Below are positions 12,301 through 23,868 of a DNA stretch of 64,000 bases, piece after piece (position 1 is the first letter of the stretch; the number at the start of each line of letters is the position of its first letter). Below the pieces are notes generated by a model. It was given only the letters and a program-made list of their open reading frames with translations. It was not told the DNA's origin and ran no database searches. Origin of the DNA: Mytilus edulis. Lineage: Eukaryota > Mollusca > Bivalvia > Mytilida > Mytilidae. The stretch is from positions 72,529,960 to 72,593,959 of the forward strand of contig NC_092345.1 of the NCBI RefSeq assembly GCF_963676685.1, read 5' to 3'. The translations under genes and the position numbers were made by a program.

Positions 12301-12470
12301 GTATATACAACTCGTCTAAACATCAACCCAACAATGTAAGATCTGTAAATTTGCTTTCGCAAATTTTTTGTTCTTCCCTCGCCGGGATTCGAGCCCATGC
12401 TACTGAGATATCGTGACACCAAATCACCTGCACTGTAGCCGTCCCGCTAAACCACACGACCACCTGGGCT
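12301..12470 (-). repeat. tRNA-derived SINE copy with A and B boxes (right member of inverted pair)
   Basis: On the minus strand, TGGTTTAGCGGG fits a pol III A box and GGGCTCGAATCCC a B box, with a tRNA-like 5' region (12371-12468) followed by a family-specific body. It does not fold into a normal tRNA acceptor stem and is a SINE, not a tRNA gene. Confidence 0.65.
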
Positions 12471-12534
12471 TCATATACATATATACATGTATACATGTAT
12501 ATGTAACAGATGTTTTCAGTGATTAATGGTTTTA

Positions 12535-12775
12535 TTACTGTTTACAATTTTTGGAATTTTTCGAAATACTAAGGCTTTATTACCTCAGGCATAGATTACC
12601 TTAGCTGTATTCGCAAAACATTAGGAATTTTGGTCCTCAATGCTCTTCAACTTCGTACTTTATTTGGCCTTTTTAACTTTTTTGGATTCGAGCGTCACTG
12701 ATGAGTCTTTTGTAGACGAAACGCGCGTCTGACGTATATACTAAATTTAGTCCTGGTATCTATTATGAGTTTAAT
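12535..12775 (-). repeat. Single inverted copy of the ~357-bp repeat family
   Basis: Reversed, it reads GAGCATTGAGGACCAAAATTC, CAAATACAGCT-like words and the motif CAGACGCGCGTTTCGTCTAC, matching the arrays. Decayed pieces of the same motif are visible near 3005-3046 and 56375-56420. Confidence 0.65.
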
Positions 12776-13139
12776 TGATACATTACATGATACATTATAT
12801 ATATGCAAGTTGTATTCCGTTTTTAAAAACAGTGATTCAAGTTGTACCAAGATTTCCTGCAACAACCAATATTGTTTTAATAAAATGCATAAATTTTATT
12901 TTATCTAAATTAATTTAATATTTTTCTAATTTTTTTCAGCTTAATGTAGGTAAAGACGATATCAAATTAAACAGATCTGGAACGAAAATGCAATTTCTTA
13001 TATAAATTGAAGATTAACATAAAATGACACAGCTGCAGCTTTATTGTAAAGATACTGTTGCATTCTAAACTTTTACGTGTTTAATTATCAAGCTTGTTCT
13101 TTGAACTATTAAAGTTAATTGTAGAAAGGCACTCGCAGT

Positions 13140-14300
13140 ATGTCAATATTTTCACCACAAACAACTCAACCAACAACATTTAATGAAATGAGGCAACAAG
13201 ATAACCTCACTAGCACACCAAGAACTCTTAAAGTAGCTGGTGTTCGATTGGTTACATTGGACAAATATATCGATAGTAATAAGTACATTTATTATGGGAT
13301 TGTGTCACCATTTATAAGCACCATCGTCATTATATTAAACATTCTTCTGATTACAACTTTAATCAAAGGGAAGTGTAGAAAGTCCACTCATGTAATCATG
13401 ATTGCCATAGCGATAGCAGATGTATTGACTGGTTTCATTCCGATACCATTCAACTTATATGTATTTGGTCTGAAGAAAGATGATGGCTACCTAACTTTGT
13501 CATGGTGCTATGTGTTTGAATACACACAGAAATTTGTTCCAGAAATTCTACACATAACCTCCCTACATTTGACAGTAGGCCTTGGAATTGAACGCTTTTT
13601 TGTAGTAGCATTTCCTTTTCAAGCACAAAGGATATGTCGTTTTCGAAATGGAATTATCTTTAGTGTCCTTATTTTTGTCGCAAGTCTTTGCTCTCAAATT
13701 GACTTATTTACTCAAGTTAGTTATGAACAATTTTGTGAATATCGAAAGCGAACTAATACGACAGTTATTGGTTGTATTAGGTCAACAAAAGTAAGAACCG
13801 ACTGGGAATATGCTCTAAGAATAGGGATGTTAGTATTTGTACCTTGTATGACGCTTGTTATTTTCACCGCACTACTTCTCAGAAAGTCCAAGGAAATTCA
13901 ACATTGGAGGAAATTACACTCCTCTCTATCCAAGACTGCTGATTTAGAACGCCTCGACTTTGCCGTCATTTTAATGATGATATTTATAGTAGTTACTGAA
14001 GCAATTTTGCAAACAGCATTTATGATAAGCAGAATAAAAGGCATACGATTTACAGATACACACGAGGAATTAATCGGCATTGGTCATATTATATTTCAAG
14101 TTACTTGTCCGATTAATTTTGCAATTTTGTGTTTTCTAAGTGTGCAGTTTCGCAAAATTTTCAAAGATATATTTTGCTGTTGTCTTCGGAATACAAATTC
14201 ATTATCTACAAAGGAGTTTACTGAGAAAACTGTAGTTTCATTAACAGAAACCGCAAACACTTCAACATTTCCGGAAGAAATACATTCTACCCGTCTTTGA
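13140..14300 (+). CDS. Rhodopsin-class (class A) G-protein-coupled receptor, intronless coding region
   Basis: A 386-residue protein with seven hydrophobic segments. Class A landmarks: Asn67 in TM1 (IILNILLI), Asp94 in TM2 (IAIADVLTG), Trp122-Cys123 at the top of TM3, Glu151-Arg152-Phe153 replacing DRY at the foot of TM3, Pro235 in TM5, and CPINFAIL in TM7 in place of NPxxY. Cys199 or Cys212 in the second extracellular loop can pair with Cys123. N-glycosylation sequons lie in the N-tail (NLT) and loop 2 (NTT). Three consecutive cysteines (346-348) after TM7 are likely palmitoylated. The TM3 and TM7 variants recall the invertebrate FMRFamide/myosuppressin/sex-peptide receptor branch, but the ligand cannot be named from this. 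The tail ends STRL, which fits a class I PDZ ligand. No stop or frameshift is seen. A 5' non-coding exon is possible because CTCGCAG precedes the ATG. Confidence 0.9.
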   Translation: MSIFSPQTTQPTTFNEMRQQDNLTSTPRTLKVAGVRLVTLDKYIDSNKYIYYGIVSPFISTIVIILNILLITTLIKGKCRKSTHVIMIAIAIADVLTGFIPIPFNLYVFGLKKDDGYLTLSWCYVFEYTQKFVPEILHITSLHLTVGLGIERFFVVAFPFQAQRICRFRNGIIFSVLIFVASLCSQIDLFTQVSYEQFCEYRKRTNTTVIGCIRSTKVRTDWEYALRIGMLVFVPCMTLVIFTALLLRKSKEIQHWRKLHSSLSKTADLERLDFAVILMMIFIVVTEAILQTAFMISRIKGIRFTDTHEELIGIGHIIFQVTCPINFAILCFLSVQFRKIFKDIFCCCLRNTNSLSTKEFTEKTVVSLTETANTSTFPEEIHSTRL

Positions 14301-16964
14301 TTATTTATATTTTACAAAATTTACATAGATATAAAAATAAGGAGATGTGGTATGATTGCCAGTTATATACAATTATTGACTTTTGATGAGGTTGATACAC
14401 TAAACTATCCATCCCTGAGATATAGTATTCACCGAGGCCAACGACCGAGGATGATAGCTTGACATCGCTGGGGTTAATGAAATCATTGTATCGATTGATA
14501 TCAAAATTAAACAATCTTTTATTTTATCATTTAATTTTTGATCCATGACTAATGTCCTTGTATTTTACTAAAATAATTAACTTGACAAAAGTCCTTGTTT
14601 GATATCAAATTTATCATTTACATAAGTAGGTAACTAATTTTTATTAAAACAAAAAATAATATTATTGATGTAATACATGTATATACCATGTTTTTTGAAT
14701 TTATTACAGTTATATTTTCTTTTTGTTGATATTACTTCCATTATTAAATAAAAACATGTTATAATACAAATTGATCTAAATTTATATTTAAGTAGATTTT
14801 CGCTGATCAGAATCTCAAGTAAAACTCCCATAAAATTTCCCGCGTTAATTATAAAGTTTTACAAAAGAGGATTCCTTATGCTTTAGTCAACGTGTATAGT
14901 TATATGATAAAGAGATGTCTTTCGTGGTTGAATATTTCTGAATGAAATAACTTATAATTATTAGTGTATTGTTGTAAATGTTTCTTCAGATATGTACGAG
15001 GAAAAAATAAAAATTCGGGTAAACTCAAACCATTTAAGGCTTTTTCTCTACTTTTAACTTTTAAAATGCACATAAATTAAAAAAAACATAGTTAATGAGC
15101 CAAATTGAATACCTTAAATTTGTAATGCGTCATCATAATAATGTATGAGTTGCAAATATCAGATAAATACCGAATTGTAAGCAAATCTGTTCTTGTTTTA
15201 AAGAAGTCCTCAAACCATTGAGTCGCAATATCGGACACCCCGAGCGACACATTACATTTCAACAAAAACTAAATTTAAAACCTTTCTTTTTTTTTTTAGA
15301 AAGAAGCTTGAATTTTGTTGACCTCTATATTAGGAATTTGAAATTTACTCAATTAATCCATGTTCGTGACCTCGATATAAAATTGATATTTGTTAAAAAT
15401 TAAATTTTAATTATAATTATATTGAAATTTAACGATTAATATTAGGGATATTGTGTAAATGTATATTGTACAAAATACATTCTTTTATTTGAACAAAACC
15501 CAGAGAAAAAACAATTCCCGCTTTAATTGTTGTTTTATTAAAACTGTTTCTATTTTTAATCTTATATTTCAAGTCATAATGAGAATAACGATACGGAGCA
15601 CAACCTCATACCCCACTACAAGTTCGTTGCGTGAAAGAGAAATGGATTGGATGGAATTCTTAGTTAGATGTCGGTTATTGGAGAATACGAATTTCGAGAT
15701 AATACAATGAAATTCTGGATATGATGGACAAAAAATTCACAAATACTGTTATCATCTACACGAAAATCTCATTGTCAAATACGATAAAATAAAGGTGTCA
15801 TACCACCAATTACTCCCTCAAATTTAGAAAGTATGTGACGTATGTGAAAGTAGGCCTACTCGGACAAAAAATAGTGCATTTGATGTCATTGCTTACTTAA
15901 ACTAACCAACAAATTGGCGAAAAAAAACCTTTTGGTGAAAGAGAAATATATCAAGACCATTTTGAGCTAAAATTTACTTGTTTATGAGTTTGCATTCAAA
16001 ATTGAGGATTAATGCACCCCATAGTATACTAATTTAAGATTTCCAGAAAACCAGGGGTTATTTTCAGTGGTACCTCTATTCGGAAGACCTTTTCTTTTTT
16101 ATATGAATTTAAACATCTGTTGAAAATTAACATGTAGAAAGCTGATACATGTACGATTCAGGATATACCTGGTTTCTATGAAGTTAAACTTAAAGTAAAA
16201 TATTTAGAAAGCTGTTAAAATTGTAAAATTTGGTTGAACAGATAGGGACTTTTAATTGGTGGTATGACACCTTAAAACGAACATACACGCAACCATTAAC
16301 ACACACAAATATTTTGATAACTTTACAGAAAATATTGCATGTTATGAACTGGAAAATTGTTTCGACATGCAGATCGAAAGAGAAAATGTTTATTTGTCAG
16401 TTCAATGATAAGAAAATAAAAGGTATTCTGCATAAATGTACTTGAATTTTCAAAAAAAAAGATTGGTGTAGTACGGAAAATGCAATTAACATTAATACTG
16501 TAAATACACTTTACTACTTCATGCGAGAATTAACAATTATGTTGAAATGTATGTATACACACTTTAAATATCAAACACTTAATAATCTGACAACATTAAT
16601 TTACAAAAAATATTCGGTAAAGAATTCGATTTTAATAAATGTCATGCATGAAAACTTTCTGTCCTTAACTACAGTGTTGATAACACATGTTATGGGCCTC
16701 GACTTTGTATTATCGTGCCGCTTTTCTTCAGTGTATTCAACAATAGAGGACAGGACAATATTTTTGTATCCTCCCCCGTTTTTTCCAAAATCCGTTATTT
16801 TTTTTGTTTTCTATAAATATCAATTATTTTTTGCGTTTTTCCAAACACAGGAGATTAGTTTGCTCCTCTATATTGGGCTCTGTTTCATCATCACAAACTA
16901 CAGTTGTGCTACTTACGGTGTTATATGTGTATTCAGTGTCAAAGTTATGTATCATTAGGTGTTC
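14301..16964. other. Region after the GPCR, nothing recognised
   Basis: Contains AGGAGATGTGGTATGATTGC at 14340, a short family fragment, and chance frames (15459-15710, 16521-16958). The latter is 145 codons but has composition of AT-rich noise (Phe, Ile, Tyr) and no splice context. Confidence 0.5.
14747..14752 (+). promoter_or_regulatory. Candidate polyadenylation signal AATAAA for the GPCR
   Basis: AATAAA lies about 450 bases after the GPCR stop. In such AT-rich DNA the hexamer is common by chance, so this is only positional support. Confidence 0.25.
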
Positions 16965-17260
16965 TTAAAGTTTCCTATGCTTTCCTAGAAGATTTCTGAA
17001 AATCTTTACATTCTTTGCAGTCACTACGATGTTTGAAAGGCTACTCCATACTTCCACTACTCTGTTAGTAAAGTAGTATTATCTTATGTCTAGTCCGCTT
17101 CTTTTTTTTTTACCAATTTCGTCGATTTGCCTCTTGTTGTCGAGCTTGTGTTTCAAATGAATAAACCTTTTGTTACTTTCGAGTCATATACCCCTGTTGT
17201 TATTTGTAGATTTCTATCCTCTTAGCCTTTTAATTTTTCAAAATTTCAAATCGTTCTTCG
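16965..17260 (-). mobile_element. Degenerate LINE remnant (end of reverse transcriptase frame)
   Basis: On the minus strand the stretch ending at stop 16965-16967 reads YYFTNRVVEVWSSLSNIVVT and AKNVKIFRNLLGKH, matching the typical end of jockey/CR1-like LINE proteins (FFxNRVVxxWNxLPxxVVxAxSvxxFKxxLD). A stop interrupts it at once upstream, and the preceding part (KHKLDNKRQIDEI) is shifted in frame. It is an old dead copy. Confidence 0.6.
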
Positions 17261-17320
17261 TATCATAAGAACATAAATATACTACAAATAACTTGAATTT
17301 GCTATTTGCTATCAATTCCT

Positions 17321-17356
17321 AGCGGTCACTGATACAATGATATATCAGTGACCGCT
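17321..17356. repeat. Perfect 14-bp hairpin
   Basis: AGCGGTCACTGATA (17321-17334) and TATCAGTGACCGCT (17343-17356) pair perfectly around an 8-base loop. It stands alone in intergenic AT-rich DNA with no run of T after it. Confidence 0.75.
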
Positions 17357-17399
17357 GTGGTGAAGAATATTGATGACTTAAAATTCCAAAGAGTTTTGC

Positions 17400-19250
17400 C
17401 AAACACAGTAAAATAGAAGAAATATATTCAGTTTAAATTTCAAATACAATTTCTCCTAAATCAAACAGACAATATGTCATTGTCTAAGTACAGTCTATGT
17501 CCAGCCTTTGTTATTCGATTTGTCCTTACAAGCTGTTTATTGGTTTTAATGAGTTTTCGATTTTCAAAAATGTTGGCCTCAAGCATTCCTGAATAGATAT
17601 TTATACGAGTTTATATATAATATATTAACTTTAGGAGTGATGAGATGAATAAGGCTCAAATTTTCTGCTTGACAACATTTATGTACGTTTCGGCAATAAA
17701 GATAATCGACATGTTGTAGGTATTCCTATGAACACCAATTCTGCCCCTTCAAAATCAGATGTGTTTCTATACTAGTATGACCAAACTCAGTAAAGAACCG
17801 TTTTAATTTCATTTATTTGACTAATTCCAGAACACTTGCTGTTTTTCGTTCAAAGAATATTAAAATCATACTGGTGAAACGTTATCCTAAGGAACTTGCT
17901 TTAAATAAATCAAATATCAACAGCAATAACTGTTCTTTCCTAGATTAAGATATTTCAGTATTACATCAAAAACTCTACACAACAATTCACGTCAAAAGAG
18001 TTGATTTTTCTATCCATTATTGTTAGTTTTCCTTTTTAGGACGGTGGCGTTTCTTTGACACCGTCGTACGGTGTTTATCTATCCCAATTCGTTCGCTATG
18101 CTTGTGTATACAGTACCGTTATGGTTTTTAATTAGCATAATCTATGTATAAATAGTAAATTATCAAGTCAGGGAATTGGTTACTGCGGATGACTTTCCAC
18201 AGATATACGTAATTGGTTTGCAAGTTGAGCTGTACCTGTAAAACATATATCAAGGGAATAGCACATCCTAAATATTACGATAATGTTGTTAAGTTAGCAC
18301 TGAAATTTAGATACCTCCCGGATAAACTTATCAATCCTTAAATGAACTTTATATATACAAGGACACCTTTTCAAGCTGATTTATTTGTTTAAATATTGAT
18401 TTTGTTATCAGTAAAAATTATAACCACATACAATTAAGGCCCATAGAAAAAATGAATACTCGATATTGTCAAGACGAGATGACATTTTTTTTTACGGTTG
18501 GCAATTTTGGATATTCATCGCTTCTAAGGGACCACAACTGTTTTATCATACTGAACTAACAAACTAGCTACTGAGAAAAGGCCATTTGGGCCACTACTAA
18601 AGCACTTACCTTACCGTACAGAAACAAACACAAGATAACGTTTGAAAATAAATTTGTGTCTTAGTATATCTCGTATATATAAAACTTTTTAAAACATTGA
18701 TGGCATGGCAAGAACCGTCTATAAGAGATATCATCGGCACAAGGTGCATGTCCAATTGATAAAGCCTTGTAACTTGTTTGCACGTCACTCGATGGACTTC
18801 CTGTAACGTGAACATTGCCATTTTGTTTACTTTAGGCCTGCGACTTTATTTTCACGGGAGATAACTCGAATACCAATCAAGAAACTCAAAAGGTCATTTG
18901 CCGGTGAATAATAGGGCTATTCACTGTCGCTGTAAATTTTAAGGGATATTCGTCAGTCCCTACAATTGAATGTTAATTATCTGAAATATTCCATGTCACG
19001 TGACATTTTTAAAAATATATATAACTAAAGGTATACTAATAGTTAAATTTGTTCTTCCGCGGTACTACAATTTGTTGATCATACCTAATTTTAGCATTGC
19101 ACAAGATCTTTTTTTTTATCTAACTGAATGTTGGATATGTACTGATTGATATTTTAGTGTTAGATATAAGATTTATTTCATAAGCTGTTGTGGACTTTGA
19201 ACTAGCTGTAAATAACTGTCAGTACTCTCATATTTGTACTTACTGTCTGT
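17400..19250. other. Intergenic, nothing recognised
   Basis: AT-rich, no supported gene or repeat apart from the hairpin at 17321. Confidence 0.45.
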
Positions 19251-19254
19251 TAAG

Positions 19255-19715
19255 TTGTTAGGGTTTATAAATGGATATAAACCCCAAGGGTGACTGGGGT
19301 ATAGAAATATGGTCACTTGGTCTTCTCCCGACCGGCAGAAAACGCTTGCTGAAGTGGGGCGTCTGTTTGGCTGTGCGGGATGTATCAAGTTCGCAGTCAC
19401 GTCCGTCAGAAGGGGACGTTAAATCCGATGCCTCGTGTAAAGAGAGTGCCACGCTCTTTGCACGTTAAGAACCCTTGCAACAACTCTTTGAGGGGTCCGT
19501 AGGTGGCCTTGTTGCAAGGCAAAATTCCTGTTCCTATCCAATATACCCTCATTTTCCAGTGGCAGTCCAAATTTCCCCGACCATCATCCTAGATGGCCTC
19601 TATTACAACAACCTACGGTACCTATTGTATTTATTGTGAACTTGTTCTCGTCCTGAATATGCATGAAATATTTGCCACTGGACGTTAAGCAACCAACAAT
19701 CGATCAATCAATAAA
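19255..19715 (+). mobile_element. SINE-like element with a conserved 3' domain
   Basis: GC-richer than its surroundings. It ends ATATTTGCCACTGGACGTTA followed by AGCAACC and an ATCAATCAATCAATA tail, which I recognise from memory as the deeply conserved 3' domain of marine-animal SINEs (Nin-type). The simple ATCA tail fits a retroposed end. A decayed fragment of the same end is at 45985-46030. The short open frames within it are not genes. Confidence 0.6.
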
Positions 19716-19889
19716 TGGATATATATAGCTGTTGTTTAAAATTTACTGCTATGTCATGTCTGTGTTTTTCTTTGATGTTTCTTTGTATCGATCTGATGAG
19801 TTGAATCTTTTTTTTAACTATTTTTTATAATTTGTTCTATGTTGTGCTTCTACTGCATTGTCCCAGGTTAGGATATGGTAAAGCGATCA

Positions 19890-20085
19890 CATATATGTTT
19901 AACCCCGCCACATTCTTATGTGCCTGAGTGTCCTAAGTCAGGAGCTAGAAGTCAAGTGGTTGTCGCTGGTTAATGTCTGTCATATTTGTTTTTCGTAACA
20001 GTTGACTCTTATTGCTAATTTCCACTTCATTTGAACGTGGTGGATAGTTCTCTCATTGGCAACAAATACCACATCTCATATTTAT
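19890..20085 (+). repeat. Dispersed repeat family F
   Basis: ATGTTTAACCCCGCCACATT, GTGCCTGAGTGTCCTAAGTC AGGAG, CTCATTGGCAACAAATACCA CATCTC. Fragments of the same family at 36985-37135, 60440-60540 and 61305-61400. Confidence 0.65.
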
Positions 20086-20640
20086 TTTAGAACGTGTTTG
20101 AGAACCCGGGTCTACACCCTTTACATGGGTTATGGGTATCAGAAAAATCGACTCCATATTTTATTCTTCGTCATACTAGGTTTTGCATTAAAAAATGAAC
20201 ATAATTCGTTGCATTCCACATCAAAATTATCTACATATACCGGATAAAATTACCTGTGAAACATATTGAACTGATAAAGTGTGTATAATTTATTATTTTA
20301 ATGGATTCTAAAACTTCCTCAGGTAAGATGAAAGATATATACAGTTGTAATCGTCTTTACTTGTTACAATAATCTTGTTGACATTTTAAACTAAAAATGG
20401 CCCAAAGTGTTGAATATATATCAGATCAAGTTTTGTATATACAGAATGGCGTAAATTGGAAATATACTACAACATTACTGGGCGGCTAAGTAAATACTCA
20501 TTGCCATGGTTCAAACATTAATATACTACCCGTAACGCCTGCAGGACAAATAACTAGTAAATATTTATAAAATACACGTATTTTTCTTCATTTTTTTGTG
20601 GTTTTGATTAAGTCGGGTTTTTCTTTTAAATTAATTTCAG

Positions 20641-20752
20641 ACATGTCCACTGTCGGAGACAATTGAGTACTGTAATATGACATCAAAAACGACTGATAAA
20701 ATTGGTGATGTTCCATCTAAAGCAAAAGATAAAAAGCCTGAGTGTATCAGAG
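20641..20752 (+). CDS. A20-finger gene, upstream exon
   Basis: The acceptor TTAATTTCAG ends at 20640 and the donor GTAATA starts at 20753. The frame is open through the whole exon; the first in-frame ATG is at 20677 (MTSKTTDKIGDVPSKAKDKK). It ends one base into a codon, matching the start of exon 2. A short ATG exon with a good donor (20301-20322) lies upstream but would enter in the wrong phase, so it could only be 5' UTR. Confidence 0.5.
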
Positions 20753-23700
20753 GTAATATATTGTATAGAAATAAGAAAGAAAAATAATTACAAACACCTT
20801 TCTTACATTATATACCAAAGGATTTATGTGTGTAAAGATTACAAATTGATTGATTAATTGATATACAGGATGTGACTTGCACAACACCTTTTATTCCCTT
20901 ATAAATATATCAGTTTCTATAGTATTGAATAACACCAGGGTCCACTCATACATCAGTTAAGATAATAAGAAAACAACGAAGACATAAAAACACATGAAGA
21001 TTGTAACACTAAAATAAAATGTATGTTAAATAGATGCAAACGATACATTCAAAACTTGTAAGTCGAGAGAAAATGACAACCCATCGGGAAAACAAAAGTC
21101 AAACAAGTTCATAAAGCACTTAATAGAACAATTAAAACTGAGCAACATGATCACTGCCGAAAAATCGCTTACGTTCCTGAAGAATATATAAATCCTGTTC
21201 AACTTTTGGCACCCGTCATGTTGCTCTAGTTTTTTGCAAATTCAATGATGTAACAATTGAAGCCAAATAGGTCGGAATTTAGACTACGACAGTTGGAAAC
21301 ATATCCGTGGTCAACTATAATATAATTATTTAATTTCAGTCAACCAACTCATTATTGCGTCCGTAAAAAATTGAAAATAATTGACTTCAATTTTACCTCT
21401 TGGAACCCTTAACTCAATATCTTAGATGTTAGCAAAATCATGATAAGAAAAGCAAGCAGTAGAATATTGTATGAATTTGGAAATGTATACTCAATTTCCT
21501 GTTGTTGCTTGAATGTTGCTTCATAGAAATTAAAGGTTCACAATTGGAAAGCTGTAATAATTAATTGTTGTCGTAAAAGTTGGTTCTCAACCGACCTTTG
21601 ATATGAAAATCTAGATGTAAGCCAGAATATGCGCAGCAACAAGTCAAAAGATACTAAAAGGACATTCAATATCGTAGAATAAACTGACAACGTCATGGCA
21701 AAAAAATAAAAAGATCAAAAGACAAACAACGCGCACTAACACAACATCGAAAACTTCAGACTATGCAACACGAACCCCTCCAAAAACTGGGTGTGATCTC
21801 AAGTGCTCTGAAATTGTAAACAGATCCTGCTCCGCATGTGACATCCGTACACATTCAGAGAAAAGAGAACAGGATTGTAGTTACGACAATGGGAACATAT
21901 ACGTCGGCATCTGTGAAACAGATATTCAATAACGGTAAACAAACGCGTGATTGCTTCGGCAAAATGTACCTACGGGTGATTACAGCTTAATCACTTGAGG
22001 TGTAATACCACCATTGATTTTCCCCTATTAGTCTTTGTTAAATTTTCACTTTTCATAAAAAATGTGCAGAATTTATCTTTGTTTCAAATAAAGAAATACT
22101 TGGCATGAGTAAAATTTTATCCTGTCCAGTACTATAGAGAAAAATTCACATAACATTTCATTGCATATAAGAAAATAACCATCATTGGAAGTTAACCAAT
22201 CAAATGTCTCCCCTTATTTTATCTGTGTACAAGGTTTAGTCACCATGTAACCTCAAGATTACAAAATTTTCTATAGAAATCCCAAATAAAAAATAATGGT
22301 GTTTTGAAAAACCCAAGACATATGTTTATGACACAGAAATGTTTTTACTGCAATAAAATGTAGGATTAATTACCTACAACTGTCAAATTCAAGGGAATAT
22401 TTTTTTAGACCTACTTTCGTATACAACCGGATGTGACGTACCATGATTTGGTAGTATTACACCTTGAAACACTTTGTTTAAGCACTCAGTTGTAAGCAGC
22501 ACCCTCTATCAAGAAAATCAAGATGAAAAATACATGCCCTGGACATCGAAGTGATACACTCTATATACATGCGCTAATGGAGTATTGCTACAAAGAAATG
22601 GAAAGATCACATTAGAAAAGTGAAATCATCTCTTTTGTCTTTAAGTTTTATTTCCAACCAAACCGTATTGTCAATATCTAGATGTAAGTCGAAATATGAA
22701 GTAGACTCGATCAACTGTATTTGTAGTATTTATTATTCCGATTGAATAGATGCATTTGATATAGTAACAACACTTATAATTATTTTTGCGACCGTGCAAG
22801 GGCTCATCCTGTATAGCCAGTCAAGGTCGTTTAACGACTTCCATTTGTTGTAATTTTTTGTGAGAGGAAATAATCTACAGACGACAACGTGAAGTCAAAA
22901 GATAATGATATCTGCGCATTCTTCCTGGTTAGCTCCTGTATGAAGCATATCTAATAGATCGAAAAGAAAGGGGGTCACAGTTGTGTCTATTTTATTACCG
23001 ATTTTTTTTTATTCAAAAGGAAGTTTCGAAAATAACACAAGTTGAGTCAGTACAAAAATCAATTATCCTGTTGATGTCCATTTCAGAGAATGTTTTGTTA
23101 GAATAGGATTTTGTTAACAAAGTATTACATATCCTACATAAAACAAGATATGTTTATCTGTGATGGAAATAACATTTCATGAAACAAGAATCCGTCTTTC
23201 AGTTTAGAATGGGGGATACTAGGGTAAAGGATAGACAAATTAATTGTTATGTACTGTTATCAAAACACTTATGTAATTTTTGTATCAAGTACAGTAAGGA
23301 AAAGCTTCATTGTAGTTCAAATATCATAGGAACAATGAACAGTACTGTGTATAAAAAATTTCACAGCAATAGCCCTATTTGAACACGTGTTCACATGCAT
23401 CTTTATTTTCGCGTTTAGCTCATTGTCGACACAGAATCCTTTAAGTATTTCCAAGTCAAGCTTTCAAAATAACTCATTTACCATTTATTTTAAGTAACAA
23501 CATATCAGTGAATTAGTAAATAACTTCCAAGCTTTATATATGTATTTTTTTATTTTACAGATGAACATAAACAATTTGACAAAGAACGTTGTTCGAATAA
23601 GACCAAATCAGTGATTATACCGACAAAACTTAATGTTATTCAAGTAACAACAGTGGCCAAAGAAGAGGACGACGACGATTTGTGTATTATGAGAATTAAA

Positions 23701-23868
23701 CGCTGATGTACTGATAATACTTTTAATCGGCCCCTGAATCGACATGGAAGTGTTTGTGTTCGTGATGGTTGTAAAAATGTAGGTAGAAGTGAGACAAACG
23801 GGCAATGCTTAGATTGTTTTACTTCCGACATACAGAAACGTCGACATGGGAAGTTTATTCCAGATTAG
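20641..23868 (+). CDS. Small A20-type zinc-finger gene, two exons, interrupted by an in-frame TGA (gene-level entry)
   Basis: Exon 1 (20641-20752) and exon 2 (23561-23868) join in phase. From ATG 20677 there are 73 codons rich in Lys, Asp and Glu, then TGA at 23704-23706, then 53 further open codons to TAG at 23866. The region after the TGA holds a perfect A20 zinc-finger spacing, C-x4-C-x11-C-x2-C, starting at 23755 (CVRDGC ... CLDC). A20 fingers bind ubiquitin in deubiquitinases and related regulators. The first 73 codons contain an acidic run and no domain I know. Possible readings are a recent nonsense mutation (pseudogene or null allele), stop-codon readthrough, or a truncated gene. Upstream exons may exist, since the frame is open back to the exon 1 acceptor. 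Confidence 0.5.
21640..21980 (+). repeat. Dispersed repeat family B in the intron of the A20-finger gene
   Basis: AAACTGACAACGTCATGGCA, CACAACATCGAAAACTTCAG, AACCCCTCCAAAAACTGGGT, CAGATCCTGCTCCGCATGTG and GTGAAACAGATATTCAATAA match the family in order. Confidence 0.7.
23561..23868 (+). pseudogene. A20-finger gene, terminal exon with in-frame TGA at 23704
   Basis: The acceptor TTATTTTACAG ends at 23560. The frame runs DEHKQFDKERCSNK..., through an Asp run, to IKR-TGA, and stays open in the same frame through the zinc finger to TAG at 23866. Losing the finger would remove the only recognisable domain. I call it pseudogene-like because of the stop, but recoding cannot be excluded from sequence alone. 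No convincing intron that skips the TGA in frame was found. Confidence 0.5.

Noticed and set aside
12371-12468. tRNA gene on the minus strand
   Set aside because: A and B boxes are present but there is no acceptor stem or proper anticodon arm, and a partner copy shares the non-tRNA body; it is a SINE head.
16521-16958. 145-codon + strand frame
   Set aside because: Composition of AT-rich noise, no domain, no splice context, next to a dead LINE on the other strand.
19173-19468. Overlapping 64-75 codon frames on both strands
   Set aside because: All within the SINE.
20301-20322. Short ATG exon with consensus donor upstream of the A20-finger gene
   Set aside because: Splicing to 20641 enters a frame that stops after seven codons and misses the A20 frame; at best it is a 5' UTR exon.
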